Below are positions 52,904 to 62,029 of a DNA stretch of 64,000 bases, one piece after another; the first letter of the stretch is position 1, and each line of letters opens with the position of its first letter. A program made the translations under genes and the position numbers. The stretch spans positions 1,550,001 through 1,614,000 of the forward strand of contig NZ_CP043568.1 of the NCBI RefSeq assembly GCF_014076415.1, in the 5' to 3' direction. The stretch is from Comamonas testosteroni. Lineage in GTDB: Bacteria > Pseudomonadota > Gammaproteobacteria > Burkholderiales > Burkholderiaceae_C. The notes under the pieces were generated by a model. It was not told the origin of the DNA and made no database searches. It worked only from the letters and a program-made list of their open reading frames with translations.

Positions 52904-54529
52904 ATGACACGGACCTTCAATCTGGCGGATATTTTTGAGTTGGTGGTGCAAGCTGTGCCGGATCGCATTGCCTTTGGCTGCGGCGGGCAGACGCTCAGTT
53001 TCAGGCAGCTCGATGAGCGAGCCAATCAGCTGGGCAATGCGCTGCGTGCGCGTGGCATAGGTCGGGGAGACAACGTAGGCATCCAGCTCTACAACTGCGC
53101 CGAGTATCTGGAGGCCTTTTTCGCCTGCAGCAAGATCGGTGCCGTGCCGGTCAACGTCAACTACCGCTACGTGGCCGATGAGCTTCAGGGGCTTTTCAAC
53201 AGCCTGGACCTGCGCGGCTTGGTCTATGGAGCGGACTTCGATGCGTCGGTGCTGGAAGTCATTGCCCTGGTGCCCACTTTGCGCCTGGCGCTGCGGGTTG
53301 GCGAGGAGCGTCATGGCCTGCCCAGGACAGTGCAACCCTACGAATGTGTGCTGGCCGAAGGTGAAAAGGAACTCACGGATGCTGAGCGCAGCGATGACGA
53401 TATCTTCATGCTCTGCACCGGCGGCACCACGGGGCTGCCCAAGGGCGTGATGTGGCCGCATAAATCCCTGTTCATGGGAGCCTTGGGTGGTGGCGGCTAT
53501 TACTTCCGCAGACCTCCCATCGAAAGGCCGCAGGAGCTGCTGCAACTGGTGCCCAACAGCCCGGCGCTGGCCTATCTGGCTGCGGCCCCGCTCATGCATG
53601 GCGCAGCCATGTGGGCCACCCTGATCAGCCTGTTTTCCGGGCATCCGGTCTATGTGAGCGATCGCAAGAACTTCGATCCCGTACATGTTCTGGACCTGAT
53701 CGAGCATCATCAGATCAATGTGATGGCCGTGGTTGGCGATGCCATGGCCTTGCCCATCATCCAGGAGCTGGAGAACAACCCCGGGCGCTGGCCTCTCAAG
53801 TCACTGATGATCTTCGGCAACGGTGGTGCCGTTTTCTCGCGTCATCTGCAGGAGCGGCTGCTGGTGCAGGTGCCGCATCTGGTGCTCAACAACGGCATGG
53901 CCAGCTCCGAATCCGGCGTTCTGGGCGGGGGAGAGAAGACGCCCGAGGGCGAAGGCTTTATGCGCATCGCGCCGCGTCCCGATCTGAGCGTGATTTCCGA
54001 AGATCTGCGCATCCTGACTCAGCCAGGGGAGGAAGGCACTCTTTCGCGCCGTGGTCACATGCCCCTGGGCTATTACGGTGACCCCAGGAAAACGGCCGAG
54101 ACCTTTGTGGTTGTGGATGGAAGCCGCTGGGTGCTGACAGGAGACAGGGCCCGCATCGATACCACGGGTGAATATGTGGTGCTTGGCCGTGGCTCGCAGT
54201 GCATCAACACAGGAGGCGAGAAGGTCTACCCCGAAGAGGTGGAGGAAACCGCGCGCCGCTACCTGCCGGTGCAGGATGTGGTGGTCGTGGGCCTTCCCGA
54301 CGAACGCTGGGGCAGCAAGGTGGTGGCTGTGGTGCAGGTGCAGCCGGGCCGCGAGTTCGATCTGCAGGAGTTCGAAAAGATCTGCCGCAGCAATCTGTCG
54401 GGCTACAAGCTGCCGCGTGCCGTGTATCTGGCCCAGGAAGTCAAGCGCAGCCCTGCAGGCAAGGCTGATTATCGTTGGGCAAAGGCCTATGCGGCAGAGC
54501 ATGAACCGCTGAGCGCCATCGAGGCATGA
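52904..54529 (+). CDS. Steroid/fatty acid-CoA ligase (AMP-forming, FadD-type)
   Basis: 541 aa from the ATG at 52904, preceded by AGGGAGACAAGAG; the longer frame lacks family character. AMP-binding motif CTGGTTGLPKGVMWPHKSLF (about 170-189), NNGMASSESG, YYGDP, the GDRARID core and the C-terminal catalytic Lys in RSPAGKADYR. The TGGTTGLPKGVMW version and overall length resemble FadD19/FadD17-type ligases that activate steroid side-chain carboxylates. Within this region a bile acid or side-chain acid is a plausible substrate. A 264-bp leader precedes it, and a terminator follows at 54599. Confidence 0.86.
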   Translation: MTRTFNLADIFELVVQAVPDRIAFGCGGQTLSFRQLDERANQLGNALRARGIGRGDNVGIQLYNCAEYLEAFFACSKIGAVPVNVNYRYVADELQGLFNSLDLRGLVYGADFDASVLEVIALVPTLRLALRVGEERHGLPRTVQPYECVLAEGEKELTDAERSDDDIFMLCTGGTTGLPKGVMWPHKSLFMGALGGGGYYFRRPPIERPQELLQLVPNSPALAYLAAAPLMHGAAMWATLISLFSGHPVYVSDRKNFDPVHVLDLIEHHQINVMAVVGDAMALPIIQELENNPGRWPLKSLMIFGNGGAVFSRHLQERLLVQVPHLVLNNGMASSESGVLGGGEKTPEGEGFMRIAPRPDLSVISEDLRILTQPGEEGTLSRRGHMPLGYYGDPRKTAETFVVVDGSRWVLTGDRARIDTTGEYVVLGRGSQCINTGGEKVYPEEVEETARRYLPVQDVVVVGLPDERWGSKVVAVVQVQPGREFDLQEFEKICRSNLSGYKLPRAVYLAQEVKRSPAGKADYRWAKAYAAEHEPLSAIEA

Positions 54530-54598
54530 AACGGAGGAAGGAACAGTTACAGACAGCAGAAAGGATACCCTGTTCGTCGCGCCTGACGACGGGATTTA

Positions 54599-54627
54599 AA
54601 GGAGGCCCAGGCCTCCTTCTTTTTTGT
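54599..54627 (+). terminator. Rho-independent terminator after the acyl-CoA ligase
   Basis: GGAGGCC (54601-54607) and GGCCTCC (54610-54616) form a tight stem with a 2-nt loop (so probably six pairs in practice), followed by TTCTTTTTTG. It ends the ligase transcript just before the convergent small gene at 54630. Confidence 0.85.
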
Positions 54628-54629
54628 TT

Positions 54630-55070
54630 TCAGCGTGCCGCAGCGCAGATACGGCGCGCCGTCTTCTCGGACGTCAGCGCCACAAAGGCCTTGGCCTGCG
54701 CGTCATAGCGGTGTGCAATCACATACTGGCTGCAGTGATCCGAATAGCGCGCGCAGGTTTGCATGGCAATGCAAAGATGAGGTCCGGTTCCCCAGACCTT
54801 GGCAGGCGGCCGATCGTAAATGCCTTCGTACAGCGTCTGCTCCTGCGCTCCCCCGTCATTCCATCTGGCCACGATTTCAGAAGAGAAATGGTCAAAGCCG
54901 ACGCTGCTGTAGCTTACTTCGTAGTCAATCGTGCCCAGCCTGGTGATGGACGTGCGGCCCGTGACCTGCTTTTCCCAGGCCGCAGCTTCCTGCGCGCCGC
55001 AAGGCATGGCGCAAAAGCTCAGCAGCATGAGCCACGTCTTAAGCGGGGTATAGAACTTGCGCAAATGCAT
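54630..55070 (-). CDS. Small secreted protein of unknown function
   Basis: 146 aa. N-terminal signal peptide (KTWLMLLSFCAMPCGAQ-E) predicts export. The mature part has five Cys, four clustered as CIAMQTCARYSDHC and one near the end (RRICAAAR), suggesting disulfides in the periplasm. No family recognised. Convergent with the acyl-CoA ligase and separated from it by the terminator; 275 bp of non-coding sequence upstream contain no recognised motif. Base composition and codon use resemble a real gene but are less biased than the neighbours. Confidence 0.6.
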   Translation of the reverse strand: MHLRKFYTPLKTWLMLLSFCAMPCGAQEAAAWEKQVTGRTSITRLGTIDYEVSYSSVGFDHFSSEIVARWNDGGAQEQTLYEGIYDRPPAKVWGTGPHLCIAMQTCARYSDHCSQYVIAHRYDAQAKAFVALTSEKTARRICAAAR

Positions 55071-55345
55071 GGAGTACAGACATGGAGGATGACGGGGTCA
55101 CTATATCGCTGGCATCCGCATGGCTTGAACACGATCTGCCCAAGGCACCTGTTCGAGGCACCTGATCTCTGAGAAGGTGGCTGCGCGGCGCAATCTGTCC
55201 GACAACAAGCTGCAACTGAAGGCGGCCATGGTCTGGAAGGTGAGTTGCGCAGAAGATGCCCAGGTCGTCAAGGTCGTCGTGCGCGACCAGTTGGCTCCAC
55301 AGCAGGCCCAGGCTTCTTTTTTCGACGGCCCATTCGGTGGCAGGA

Positions 55346-56725
55346 CTATTGCTGCCGTGTCGGGGTTGCTTCTGGGCTTTTGACCATGCGCACATAGTCC
55401 TTGAGCGATAGCAAGTAGCAAAGTACGGCCACCAGACAGCAGCCGACCATGGCCACCATGCCATAGCGCAAGGATTCCTTGCCGTAGCTGGCAGTCAGCC
55501 CATCGCTGATCAAGCCCACGATCAGCGGCCCCAGACCGCCGCCAACAGCAGAGGCACACAGCCCGAAGATTGCCATTGCCGTGGCCATGCGCGTGGAGGG
55601 CACCACATTGGTCAGCGCTGCATAGGTGGGCGGAACCCAGAAGCTCATCAGAACGCCAAACACCAGATAGGCGGGAAGCGCATGCGGCACTTTCATGCCC
55701 CAAAGCGGCCAAACGCCTGCAGCGGGGGCCAGATAGAAATAGATGCCAAACGGTATGGAGATCATCACTCCGATGGCCGGCAGCCAAAGCTGCCAGCGCA
55801 CGTCCCGGCGGATCAGGCGATCCGTCAGCCATGCGCTGATGAGTGCACCGGTGACGGCCGCGCTTGCACCCAGCACGCCAAATATGGCGCCTGCCTCCTT
55901 GAGGGACAGGCCATAGGAGCGCACGAGAAAAGAGGTGTTCCAGATACCTATGGCCTGGCCTGCAAAGGTCAGAATCACTCCCGCGGTGGCAATGCCGACG
56001 AACGCGTGGTTCTTGCGCAGCGAGTGCAAGACCTGCAGGAACTTTTCCTGTGTCTGAGGAATGTCGGCACTCTCAAGTTGCATGGTCTTTCGCCGTGGCT
56101 CCACACAGGTAAAGCGCAGCAGCATGGCCACCACCATGCCGGGGATGGCCATCCAGATGAAGACATGGCGCCAGCCGTATTCCTGTGCAATCCAGGCGCC
56201 GGCCCCCAAGCCGAACAGCACGCCGAAATGAGCGCCCAGCATATAGATGCCCATTGCGCGACTGCGCTGCTCGGTGGGGTAGGCGTCGGCGATCATCGAT
56301 ACCGACGGAGCGCTGCCGCCCGCCTCTCCAATCGCCACCGCTACGCGGGCCGCGGCCAGCGTCCAGAAGCCCACAGCCAGCCCGCACAAGGCGGTTGCGA
56401 TGCTCCAGGCCAGGCAGCACCAGGCGACCAGATTGCGTCGGTTGGATCGGTCTGCATAGCGTCCGAACGGGATCGCCAACACGCTGTAGAACAGCGCAAA
56501 GGCAAGACCTGTCAGCAGACCCATGGCTCCGTCGGAGATGCCGAACTCGGCTTGCACGGGCTGGATGAGCACGCCCATGATGTTGCGGTCGGCCATGGCC
56601 ATCGAGTAGACGATGAACAACACGAATAGCATGTAATTGCGCTGCGTATTGCTCAGGACGGATGGCTGCGCGAAAGCTGGGTGGGTCGAGCTGATCTGGT
56701 CCGTTCTGGAGGCAGGGATGTGCAC
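55346..56725 (-). CDS. MFS transporter, steroid region
   Basis: 459 aa from a GTG at 56725 with AGGAGACCTCC just upstream; the frame extends far upstream but without family similarity. Twelve hydrophobic segments; DRNIMGVLIQPVQAEFG and GRYADRSNRRNLVAWCC are nearly the same as in the MFS at 51281, so the two are paralogues. Immediately downstream of the D-aminoacylase-like pseudogene on the same strand (85 bp), suggesting an uptake-plus-hydrolysis unit. Substrate unknown. Confidence 0.83.
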   Translation of the reverse strand: MHIPASRTDQISSTHPAFAQPSVLSNTQRNYMLFVLFIVYSMAMADRNIMGVLIQPVQAEFGISDGAMGLLTGLAFALFYSVLAIPFGRYADRSNRRNLVAWCCLAWSIATALCGLAVGFWTLAAARVAVAIGEAGGSAPSVSMIADAYPTEQRSRAMGIYMLGAHFGVLFGLGAGAWIAQEYGWRHVFIWMAIPGMVVAMLLRFTCVEPRRKTMQLESADIPQTQEKFLQVLHSLRKNHAFVGIATAGVILTFAGQAIGIWNTSFLVRSYGLSLKEAGAIFGVLGASAAVTGALISAWLTDRLIRRDVRWQLWLPAIGVMISIPFGIYFYLAPAAGVWPLWGMKVPHALPAYLVFGVLMSFWVPPTYAALTNVVPSTRMATAMAIFGLCASAVGGGLGPLIVGLISDGLTASYGKESLRYGMVAMVGCCLVAVLCYLLSLKDYVRMVKSPEATPTRQQ

Positions 56726-56810
56726 GGAGGTCTCCTGTCTGGATGAAAAACGAGTGCAGGCGTCAAGAGCCGGGCTTGCTTTGAGGCCTGGAGGGGAGGG
56801 CTGGCAGCGT

Positions 56811-58432
56811 TCAGCTGGTCCTCTGCTCGCTGCGCTTGAGCAAGCGGCCCGGCAATGCATCGGTGGCCATGCTGTCGCGGTAGGTGATCTGGCCGGACTT
56901 GATGGTGTAGCGATAGCCCTGCGCGCCTTGCAGGAAGCGCTTGCCGCCGGCGGGTAGGTCGCGAGCGATGTGCGGCGGCAGAATCTTGAGCGCCTGCAGA
57001 TCGATGATGTTGAGATTCGCCAGCTTGCCGGCCTGCAGGATTCCTCGGTCGGCAAAGCCATAGAGCGAAGCCGGCCGCTGCGTCAGCATATGGACGGCCT
57101 GCTCGATGCTGAACAGGCCGCGCTCGCGCACCCATTCGGTGAGCAGAAAGGTCGTTGCGCTGCCGTCGCAGATGGTGCCCACATGGGCGCCGCCATCGCC
57201 CAATGCGGGAACGGTGTGGGGATGGCTGAGCAGCTCGTGCAGGGCGTGGCAGTCATGGTCCAGATAATTGGCCATGGGCAGATAGCTCAGCGCCTGGCCT
57301 TCATTGCCCAGCATGAAGTCATACATCCAGTCCAGCGGAGGCTGGCCGGCTGCGTCGGCCAGAGCCTGAACCGAATCGCCTTCTTGCGGCAGATAGTTGG
57401 GCTCTTGGCCGCTCCAGGGGTACATGCCCGCAAAGTTCTGGCCGAAGTACTCCATGAACAGGTGGGGATTGCGGTCCTTCTCGCCGAGGATGGCGCTGCG
57501 CGTGCCCGGTCGCGAAAGCTCTTTGATGCGTTCTGCAGGACTGAGCTGCGCCAGCGCTTCATGGCTGGGCTTGCAGGAGAAGGGGTTCAGGCTGCATTCA
57601 AACCCCATGAGTACGCCCACAGGGCGGTCAAGCACCTGGCCCATGATGCGCAGCCCGCGGGCATTGGCGGTTTCAATATGCTGTAGCAACTCTCGGTGCA
57701 GCTGCGGGCGGTGCGGATACTGAAGCACGGTGAGCGTGCCGGCGCAGCCCGTGTCCTGACTGACGCGTGTGAGAATGCCGAACTCGTCATCGACATGCTC
57801 GAAGTCCGAGATCATCTGGAAAACGCTGTTCGGATAGCTCTTGAGCGAGAGTCCCAGCCTCCGGCTGCCAGGCCTTGCTTGATCAGTTCCTGCATGGTTC
57901 TGATGTCCTCGGCGCTGGCCTGCTCGCGCCTTATGGCGCGCTCGCCCATGGCATAGACACGCAGTGGACCGTGAGGCAGCAGGGCGGCAATATCGATGTC
58001 GTAGCGCTGCTCTCCCAAGGCCCTCAGGTATTCAGGGAAGCTTTCCCAGCTCCATGGCAGGCCTTCATGCAGCGCGGTGTCGGGGATGTCCTCGACGCCC
58101 TCCATGAGTGCAATCAGCGTGTCGCGGTCCTCGGGCCGGCAGGGGGCAAAGCCCACGCCGCAGTTGCCCATCACTGCGGTGGTTACGCCCTGCTGGGAGC
58201 TTGGCCAAAGCCTTTCATCCCAGGTCGCCTGACCGTCGAAGTGCGTGTGCACATCCACAAAGCCCGGCGTCACCAGCAGTCCGCTGGCGTCGATCTCCTG
58301 TGCCGCGGTGCCAAGATCTTGGCCGATGGCGGCTATGCGCTCATTGCGCACACCGATGTCTGCGCTGTAAGCGGGGGCACCGGTGCCGTCCACGATGCGG
58401 CCGTTACGGATCAGCAAGTCGAATTGCTGCAT
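56811..58432 (-). pseudogene. Frameshifted N-acyl-D-amino-acid deacylase family amidohydrolase
   Basis: Two overlapping frames together give one 540-residue amidohydrolase. The N-terminal part (58432 to 57812) has IRNGRIVDGTGAPAYSADIG and the metal-binding [15 protein letters not shown]. The C-terminal part (from about 57860 to 56811) has GDGGAHVGTICDGS and MLTQRPASLYGFADRG. Reading through in the C-terminal frame upstream of its first ATG gives GLSLKSYPNSVFQM, joining sensibly to the N-terminal part at GLAAGG. The break lies near 57855-57862 and fits loss of a single base. Either a sequencing error or a recent inactivation. If intact, it would hydrolyse N-acyl amino acids or similar amides. 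Confidence 0.82.
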
Positions 58433-58526
58433 ATGTCAGTCTCCTTGAGGTTCTGGTGCGCGGCCGATCCCGCAGCAGCATTCCATTAAGAGGCAATTCG
58501 CACGCAAGGCCTATCAGGGTTAGGGA

Positions 58527-58544
58527 ATCGTCCGTTGGGACGAT
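58527..58544. promoter_or_regulatory. 18-bp shared operator, site 4 (amidohydrolase / MFS divergent promoters)
   Basis: ATCGTCCGTTGGGACGAT, a perfect inverted repeat with 7-bp arms and a 4-bp centre; the most symmetrical copy and the best guide to the consensus. It lies between the divergent amidohydrolase (94 bp from its ATG) and MFS gene (about 100 bp from its start). Confidence 0.72.
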
Positions 58545-58643
58545 GTGAGTGCGGCAGCTCATGCCTCACGATGCTCAGGGCGGCGCCGGGATGCGGCAGC
58601 CATCTCGTCCTGGCAGCGGCGCAGAGGTGTGAGCTGCGGCGTG

Positions 58644-59960
58644 ATGCAAAAAACCCAGAAAACAATGACCCAACCAAATCATCAGAACCCATCGAGAGGG
58701 TATGTGCTGGCGCTGCTGACAGCCTTGTCCGCGCTGACCTTCATGGACCGGCAGATCCTGGCCGTGCTGCTGCAGCCCATCAAGCAGGAGTTCGGCTTCT
58801 CTGACCTGCAGATCGGCCTGATCACCGGGCTCGGTTTTGCGCTGACGTTCGCAGTGCTGGGCATTCCTCTGGGACGACTGGCAGACAGGCATGAGCGTCG
58901 CAGCCTGATTGCATGGTGCCGTGGCGTTGGTGGCAGCGTGGCGGCGCTGGGCGCGCTGGCCACCGGTTCGGGTGGACTGACGGCATCGCGCGCCGGTGCG
59001 GCATTGGGGGATGCCGGTGGCGGCGCTGCGTCCATGTCCATCCTGGCCGATCTGTACAAGCCCCATGAGCGCTCGCGTGCCATGAGTGTTTTTGGTGTCG
59101 GCAATGCGACGGGCGCCTTGCTGGCCTTGCTTCTGGGGCCGTTGTTTGCCGAGTTGTGGGGTTGGCGAGTGACCATGGTCATCATCGGCGTGGCCATCAT
59201 GGTCCTGTCCCTGGTGCTGCGCCTGAGCATCGGCGAACCCGTTCGTACCATCCCGCAGGTGATCTCCGCCCCGCGGGACGGCAGGCAACAGGCCCAGTCT
59301 GCCGTCGCTCTGATATGGACAGAGCCCGTGACCCGGTTTCTGATCATGGGCGCTGCCTGTGTCCTGATCGCGGGAATCTCGATCGGCGCCTGGAATGTGG
59401 CCTTGCTTGCGCGGCGTTTCGATCTCAGTCTCAAGCAGGCAGGGATGATTTCTGCAGGGGCTGCCGTGCTCTCGGTATCGGGCAGCCTGTTCTCTGGCTG
59501 GTTGACGGACCGGCTGGCGCGCAGCGATGTGCGCTGGCAGATTCGCATCCCCGTGATCGGCACCAGCCTGGCCATGGTGCTGGGCTTCGGCTATCTGCTG
59601 GTGGGATCGGACATGTTCATGCTGTCCATGGCCTGCATGTTGATTTATTCGTTTTTCACGGCCTGGTGGGCTCCGGCCACCTACGCGGCCCTGAGCCTGG
59701 TCGTGCCGACCGAGCGGCGCGCCACGGCCAGCGCCATGGTCCTGATGGCCGGAGCCCTGCTGGGCAACGGAGTGGGACCTATCGTGGCGGGCTGGCTCAG
59801 TGATGCGCTCAACACCGTTGCACCCGGCGAAGGCCTGCGCTATGCCATGGCGATCATGATGTGCACGCTGTTGCCGGCGGTGTGGGCGTTTTACCGTGCT
59901 CTGCAGCACTACCCTGGCGCCTATCGCAAGGCCCACGCCCCCGTGGCAGTTGCCGCATGA
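58644..59960 (+). CDS. MFS transporter, steroid region
   Basis: 438 aa from the ATG at 58644; an ATG at 58665 is an alternative and neither has a strong ribosome site. Twelve hydrophobic segments with TFMDRQILAVLLQPIKQEFG and GRLADRHERRSLIAWCRG, the same subfamily as the other MFS genes here. Divergent from the amidohydrolase with a perfect 18-bp operator between them. Its stop overlaps the start of the EthD-domain gene (ATGA). Confidence 0.82.
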   Translation: MQKTQKTMTQPNHQNPSRGYVLALLTALSALTFMDRQILAVLLQPIKQEFGFSDLQIGLITGLGFALTFAVLGIPLGRLADRHERRSLIAWCRGVGGSVAALGALATGSGGLTASRAGAALGDAGGGAASMSILADLYKPHERSRAMSVFGVGNATGALLALLLGPLFAELWGWRVTMVIIGVAIMVLSLVLRLSIGEPVRTIPQVISAPRDGRQQAQSAVALIWTEPVTRFLIMGAACVLIAGISIGAWNVALLARRFDLSLKQAGMISAGAAVLSVSGSLFSGWLTDRLARSDVRWQIRIPVIGTSLAMVLGFGYLLVGSDMFMLSMACMLIYSFFTAWWAPATYAALSLVVPTERRATASAMVLMAGALLGNGVGPIVAGWLSDALNTVAPGEGLRYAMAIMMCTLLPAVWAFYRALQHYPGAYRKAHAPVAVAA

Positions 59961-60697
59961 AGGCGGAAGAAGTGACCGGGAAGGATTCTTGCGTCGTCTG
60001 GAAGATGATCTATCTGGCGCGGCGCAATCCGGCGCTGCGCCCAGAGGAGTTTGCGCAGGCCTGGCGCGAGCATTCCGCGCTGGGTCGTCAGTGCCGCAAT
60101 GTGGGCCAGCGGGTCAAGGCCGTGGCCCAGTGCTCACGACATCTACAGGCAGATGCAGCAGCCTTGAGCAAGGACTATGACGGCGTCAATCTCATGGTGC
60201 TGGCAGAGCGCGAAGCAGGCTCTGCGATCTGGAGCGACCCCGAAACCCTGGCCATCATGCGCCCCGACGAGCCGCGCGTGTTTGCCGACTATGTGCGTAA
60301 TTTCTCGCTGCTATGCCGTCAGCAGGTGTTGTGTGGCAGCCTGTGCGCAGATGTCCTGCCGCAGCACAAACAAGTCATGCTGATCGGCTTTTTGCAGCGC
60401 AGCGACGTCTGGCGGGGCGCTGCGGCCTTGCCTGAGATCTGTCCACCGCAATGGCAAAGCCTTGCCCTGGGCCTGGCCAGCCGCATTGTCTGCAACACCG
60501 TCGATGAGCAAGCACCTTCCGGCTACGGCTACCGCCATGTGGTCGAGTGGTGGTTTGACTCGGTGGAGCAGGCGCAGGCGGCATCGGCTTCACTCGATGT
60601 CTCGGCCAGTGCGCAGGACGGCGAGTTCGGCTGGGGCGAACATGTCTTCGTGCTAACAGAAGTGACGCATGCCAGACCTGAGGAATTGAAAAAGTAG
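59957..60697 (+). CDS. EthD-domain protein of unknown function
   Basis: 246 aa from the ATG at 59957 overlapping the MFS stop. The first half contains an EthD/dimeric ferredoxin-like motif (MIYLARRNPALRPEEFAQAWREHSALG), and the second half looks like a second, more divergent copy (LIGFLQRSDVWRGAA ... HVVEWWFDSVEQAQA), giving a pseudo-dimer. EthD proteins are needed for some P450 and oxygenase systems, but their activity is undefined. Adjacent to a convergent Rieske oxygenase gene. The stop codon abuts a long inverted repeat. Confidence 0.68.
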   Translation: MKAEEVTGKDSCVVWKMIYLARRNPALRPEEFAQAWREHSALGRQCRNVGQRVKAVAQCSRHLQADAAALSKDYDGVNLMVLAEREAGSAIWSDPETLAIMRPDEPRVFADYVRNFSLLCRQQVLCGSLCADVLPQHKQVMLIGFLQRSDVWRGAAALPEICPPQWQSLALGLASRIVCNTVDEQAPSGYGYRHVVEWWFDSVEQAQAASASLDVSASAQDGEFGWGEHVFVLTEVTHARPEELKK

Positions 60698-60775
60698 TAG
60701 CTGCCAGCGATTTATAAATAAGGAATTCAATATGTTTTGTATTGAATTTCCTTGGAGATAAAGCGCTGGCAGCTA
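60698..60775. repeat. Long imperfect inverted repeat with TAGCTGCCAGCG arms (copy 2)
   Basis: Left arm 60698-60732 (TAGCTGCCAGCG ... TTCAATA) and right arm 60740-60775 (TATTGAA ... GCGCTGGCAGCTA) form a stem of roughly 35 bp with a short loop. Same terminal sequences as copy 1 at 41083-41158. It lies between the convergent EthD and Rieske genes and probably ends both transcripts. Confidence 0.78.
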
Positions 60776-60857
60776 TGGTTTTCAAGGAGAGTCCCTCGCC
60801 CCGTCAACAAAAGGCCCATGCAAGCGCATGGGCCTTCAGCCTTGGAGATTCTCGGGA

Positions 60858-61967
60858 TCAGGCCGTCGCTTCCTCGGCTTCCTGGGTATAGGCCACCATT
60901 CCGCGCGGAATGTACCTGCCTTCGCACTGGTCCAGATATTCGGCCGCCTTGGCGCGCGGGTTGTAGAACTGCTTGTACCAGATGCGGGCCTTGAGGAAGG
61001 CGCCGTCGCTGGGGATGAACAGCGGGTTCAGGCAAGCTGCCTTTTGCGACCAGACTTCGAAGTCCTGGGCAAAGGCCAGTCGGCTGGCTTCCTGGTACTG
61101 TTTGGCCGCGATTTCATCCGCCTTGGTGGGCAGGCCGCCATGCGCTGTCTTGACCAGCAGGTTGTGCCAGACCTTGATCCTGCCGTCCTCGATGGGGGTA
61201 TGCATGATCATCATGAAAGAGTTGAACATGCCGCTGACCTTGGAGACCAGGATGGCGGGACCGTGGTACCAGGTATCGGTGTGCAGATCGGCACTGGCGC
61301 CGCCTTCGCCCACCAGGGTGCGATGGCCGCCGCACTGGCGCTGGATGGCGTTGTGGCCCTTGAATTCGTTCTCGAAGCGCGCCACCGTGGAGCCGTGGAT
61401 GGGGCTCAGGTGGCCATAGTCGGCGATATTGTCAACCACTTCCATGGGATGCTGGCTCAGCTCGCCCAGGTAATCCCACTGGCCGTTGACATAGGTCTCG
61501 TCACTCCAGTCGCCAAAAGCGGGCAGATCGTAGTCGGGCTCGCCGCCTTCGGGGTCGAACCAGACCCAGATGGCGCCGTATTGCTCGACCACCTTCCAGC
61601 TCTTGACCGCAGCAGCAGCCGGGATGGCACCGTCGTGATAGGGGATGTGGTTGCACTTGCCATCCGCGCCGAAGCGCCAGCCATGATAGGGGCAGCGAAT
61701 GCCGTCGCCTTCCACATTGCTGCCGCCTCCGTCGATCACCACATAGCTGGTGGTGTTGGGCGCTGCCAGATGGGTCTTCATATGGGGGCAGTAAGCGTCC
61801 AGCAGCACGACCTTGCCGCTTTCGCGGCCACGGTACAGCGCGAAATCCTGGCCGAAGAAGCGCACAGCCACAGGCTTGTGGGTGTCGAGCGCCCTGGCCT
61901 CGGAAATCATGAACCAGCCACGCGGGTAGGTGAATTCACCGAGGCGGTAGTCCTTCGTGGTTGCCAT
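60858..61967 (-). CDS. KshA-like Rieske non-heme iron oxygenase
   Basis: 369 aa terminal oxygenase subunit. Rieske [2Fe-2S] ligands Cys60, His62 (CPHMKTHL) and Cys92, His95 (CPYHGWRFG); mononuclear iron ligands Asp183, His186, His191 in DNIADYGHLSPIHG. The N-terminal RGWFMI and the C-terminal segment FAQDFEVWSQKA ... WYKQFY resemble 3-ketosteroid 9-alpha-hydroxylase KshA. The true KshA of C. testosteroni lies in another cluster as I recall, so this may hydroxylate a different steroid or a different position. No ferredoxin or reductase gene is in the window. An 18-bp site lies 62 bp upstream. Confidence 0.87.
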   Translation of the reverse strand: MATTKDYRLGEFTYPRGWFMISEARALDTHKPVAVRFFGQDFALYRGRESGKVVLLDAYCPHMKTHLAAPNTTSYVVIDGGGSNVEGDGIRCPYHGWRFGADGKCNHIPYHDGAIPAAAAVKSWKVVEQYGAIWVWFDPEGGEPDYDLPAFGDWSDETYVNGQWDYLGELSQHPMEVVDNIADYGHLSPIHGSTVARFENEFKGHNAIQRQCGGHRTLVGEGGASADLHTDTWYHGPAILVSKVSGMFNSFMMIMHTPIEDGRIKVWHNLLVKTAHGGLPTKADEIAAKQYQEASRLAFAQDFEVWSQKAACLNPLFIPSDGAFLKARIWYKQFYNPRAKAAEYLDQCEGRYIPRGMVAYTQEAEEATA

Positions 61968-62029
61968 TGCAGAGGTCTCCGTATTTAGTTTTGGACGGAT
62001 GAATCTTCTGGCAAGCGACGTCGCCGCGC

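Noticed and set aside
51974..53710. 578-codon minus-strand frame across the MFS and ligase genes
   Set aside because: Spans two well-supported plus-strand genes and lacks any domain.
56811..57815. Amidohydrolase C-terminal part as an independent gene starting at its ATG (57815)
   Set aside because: No ribosome site, begins mid-domain, and the upstream frame reads on sensibly into family sequence; better explained as a frameshift.
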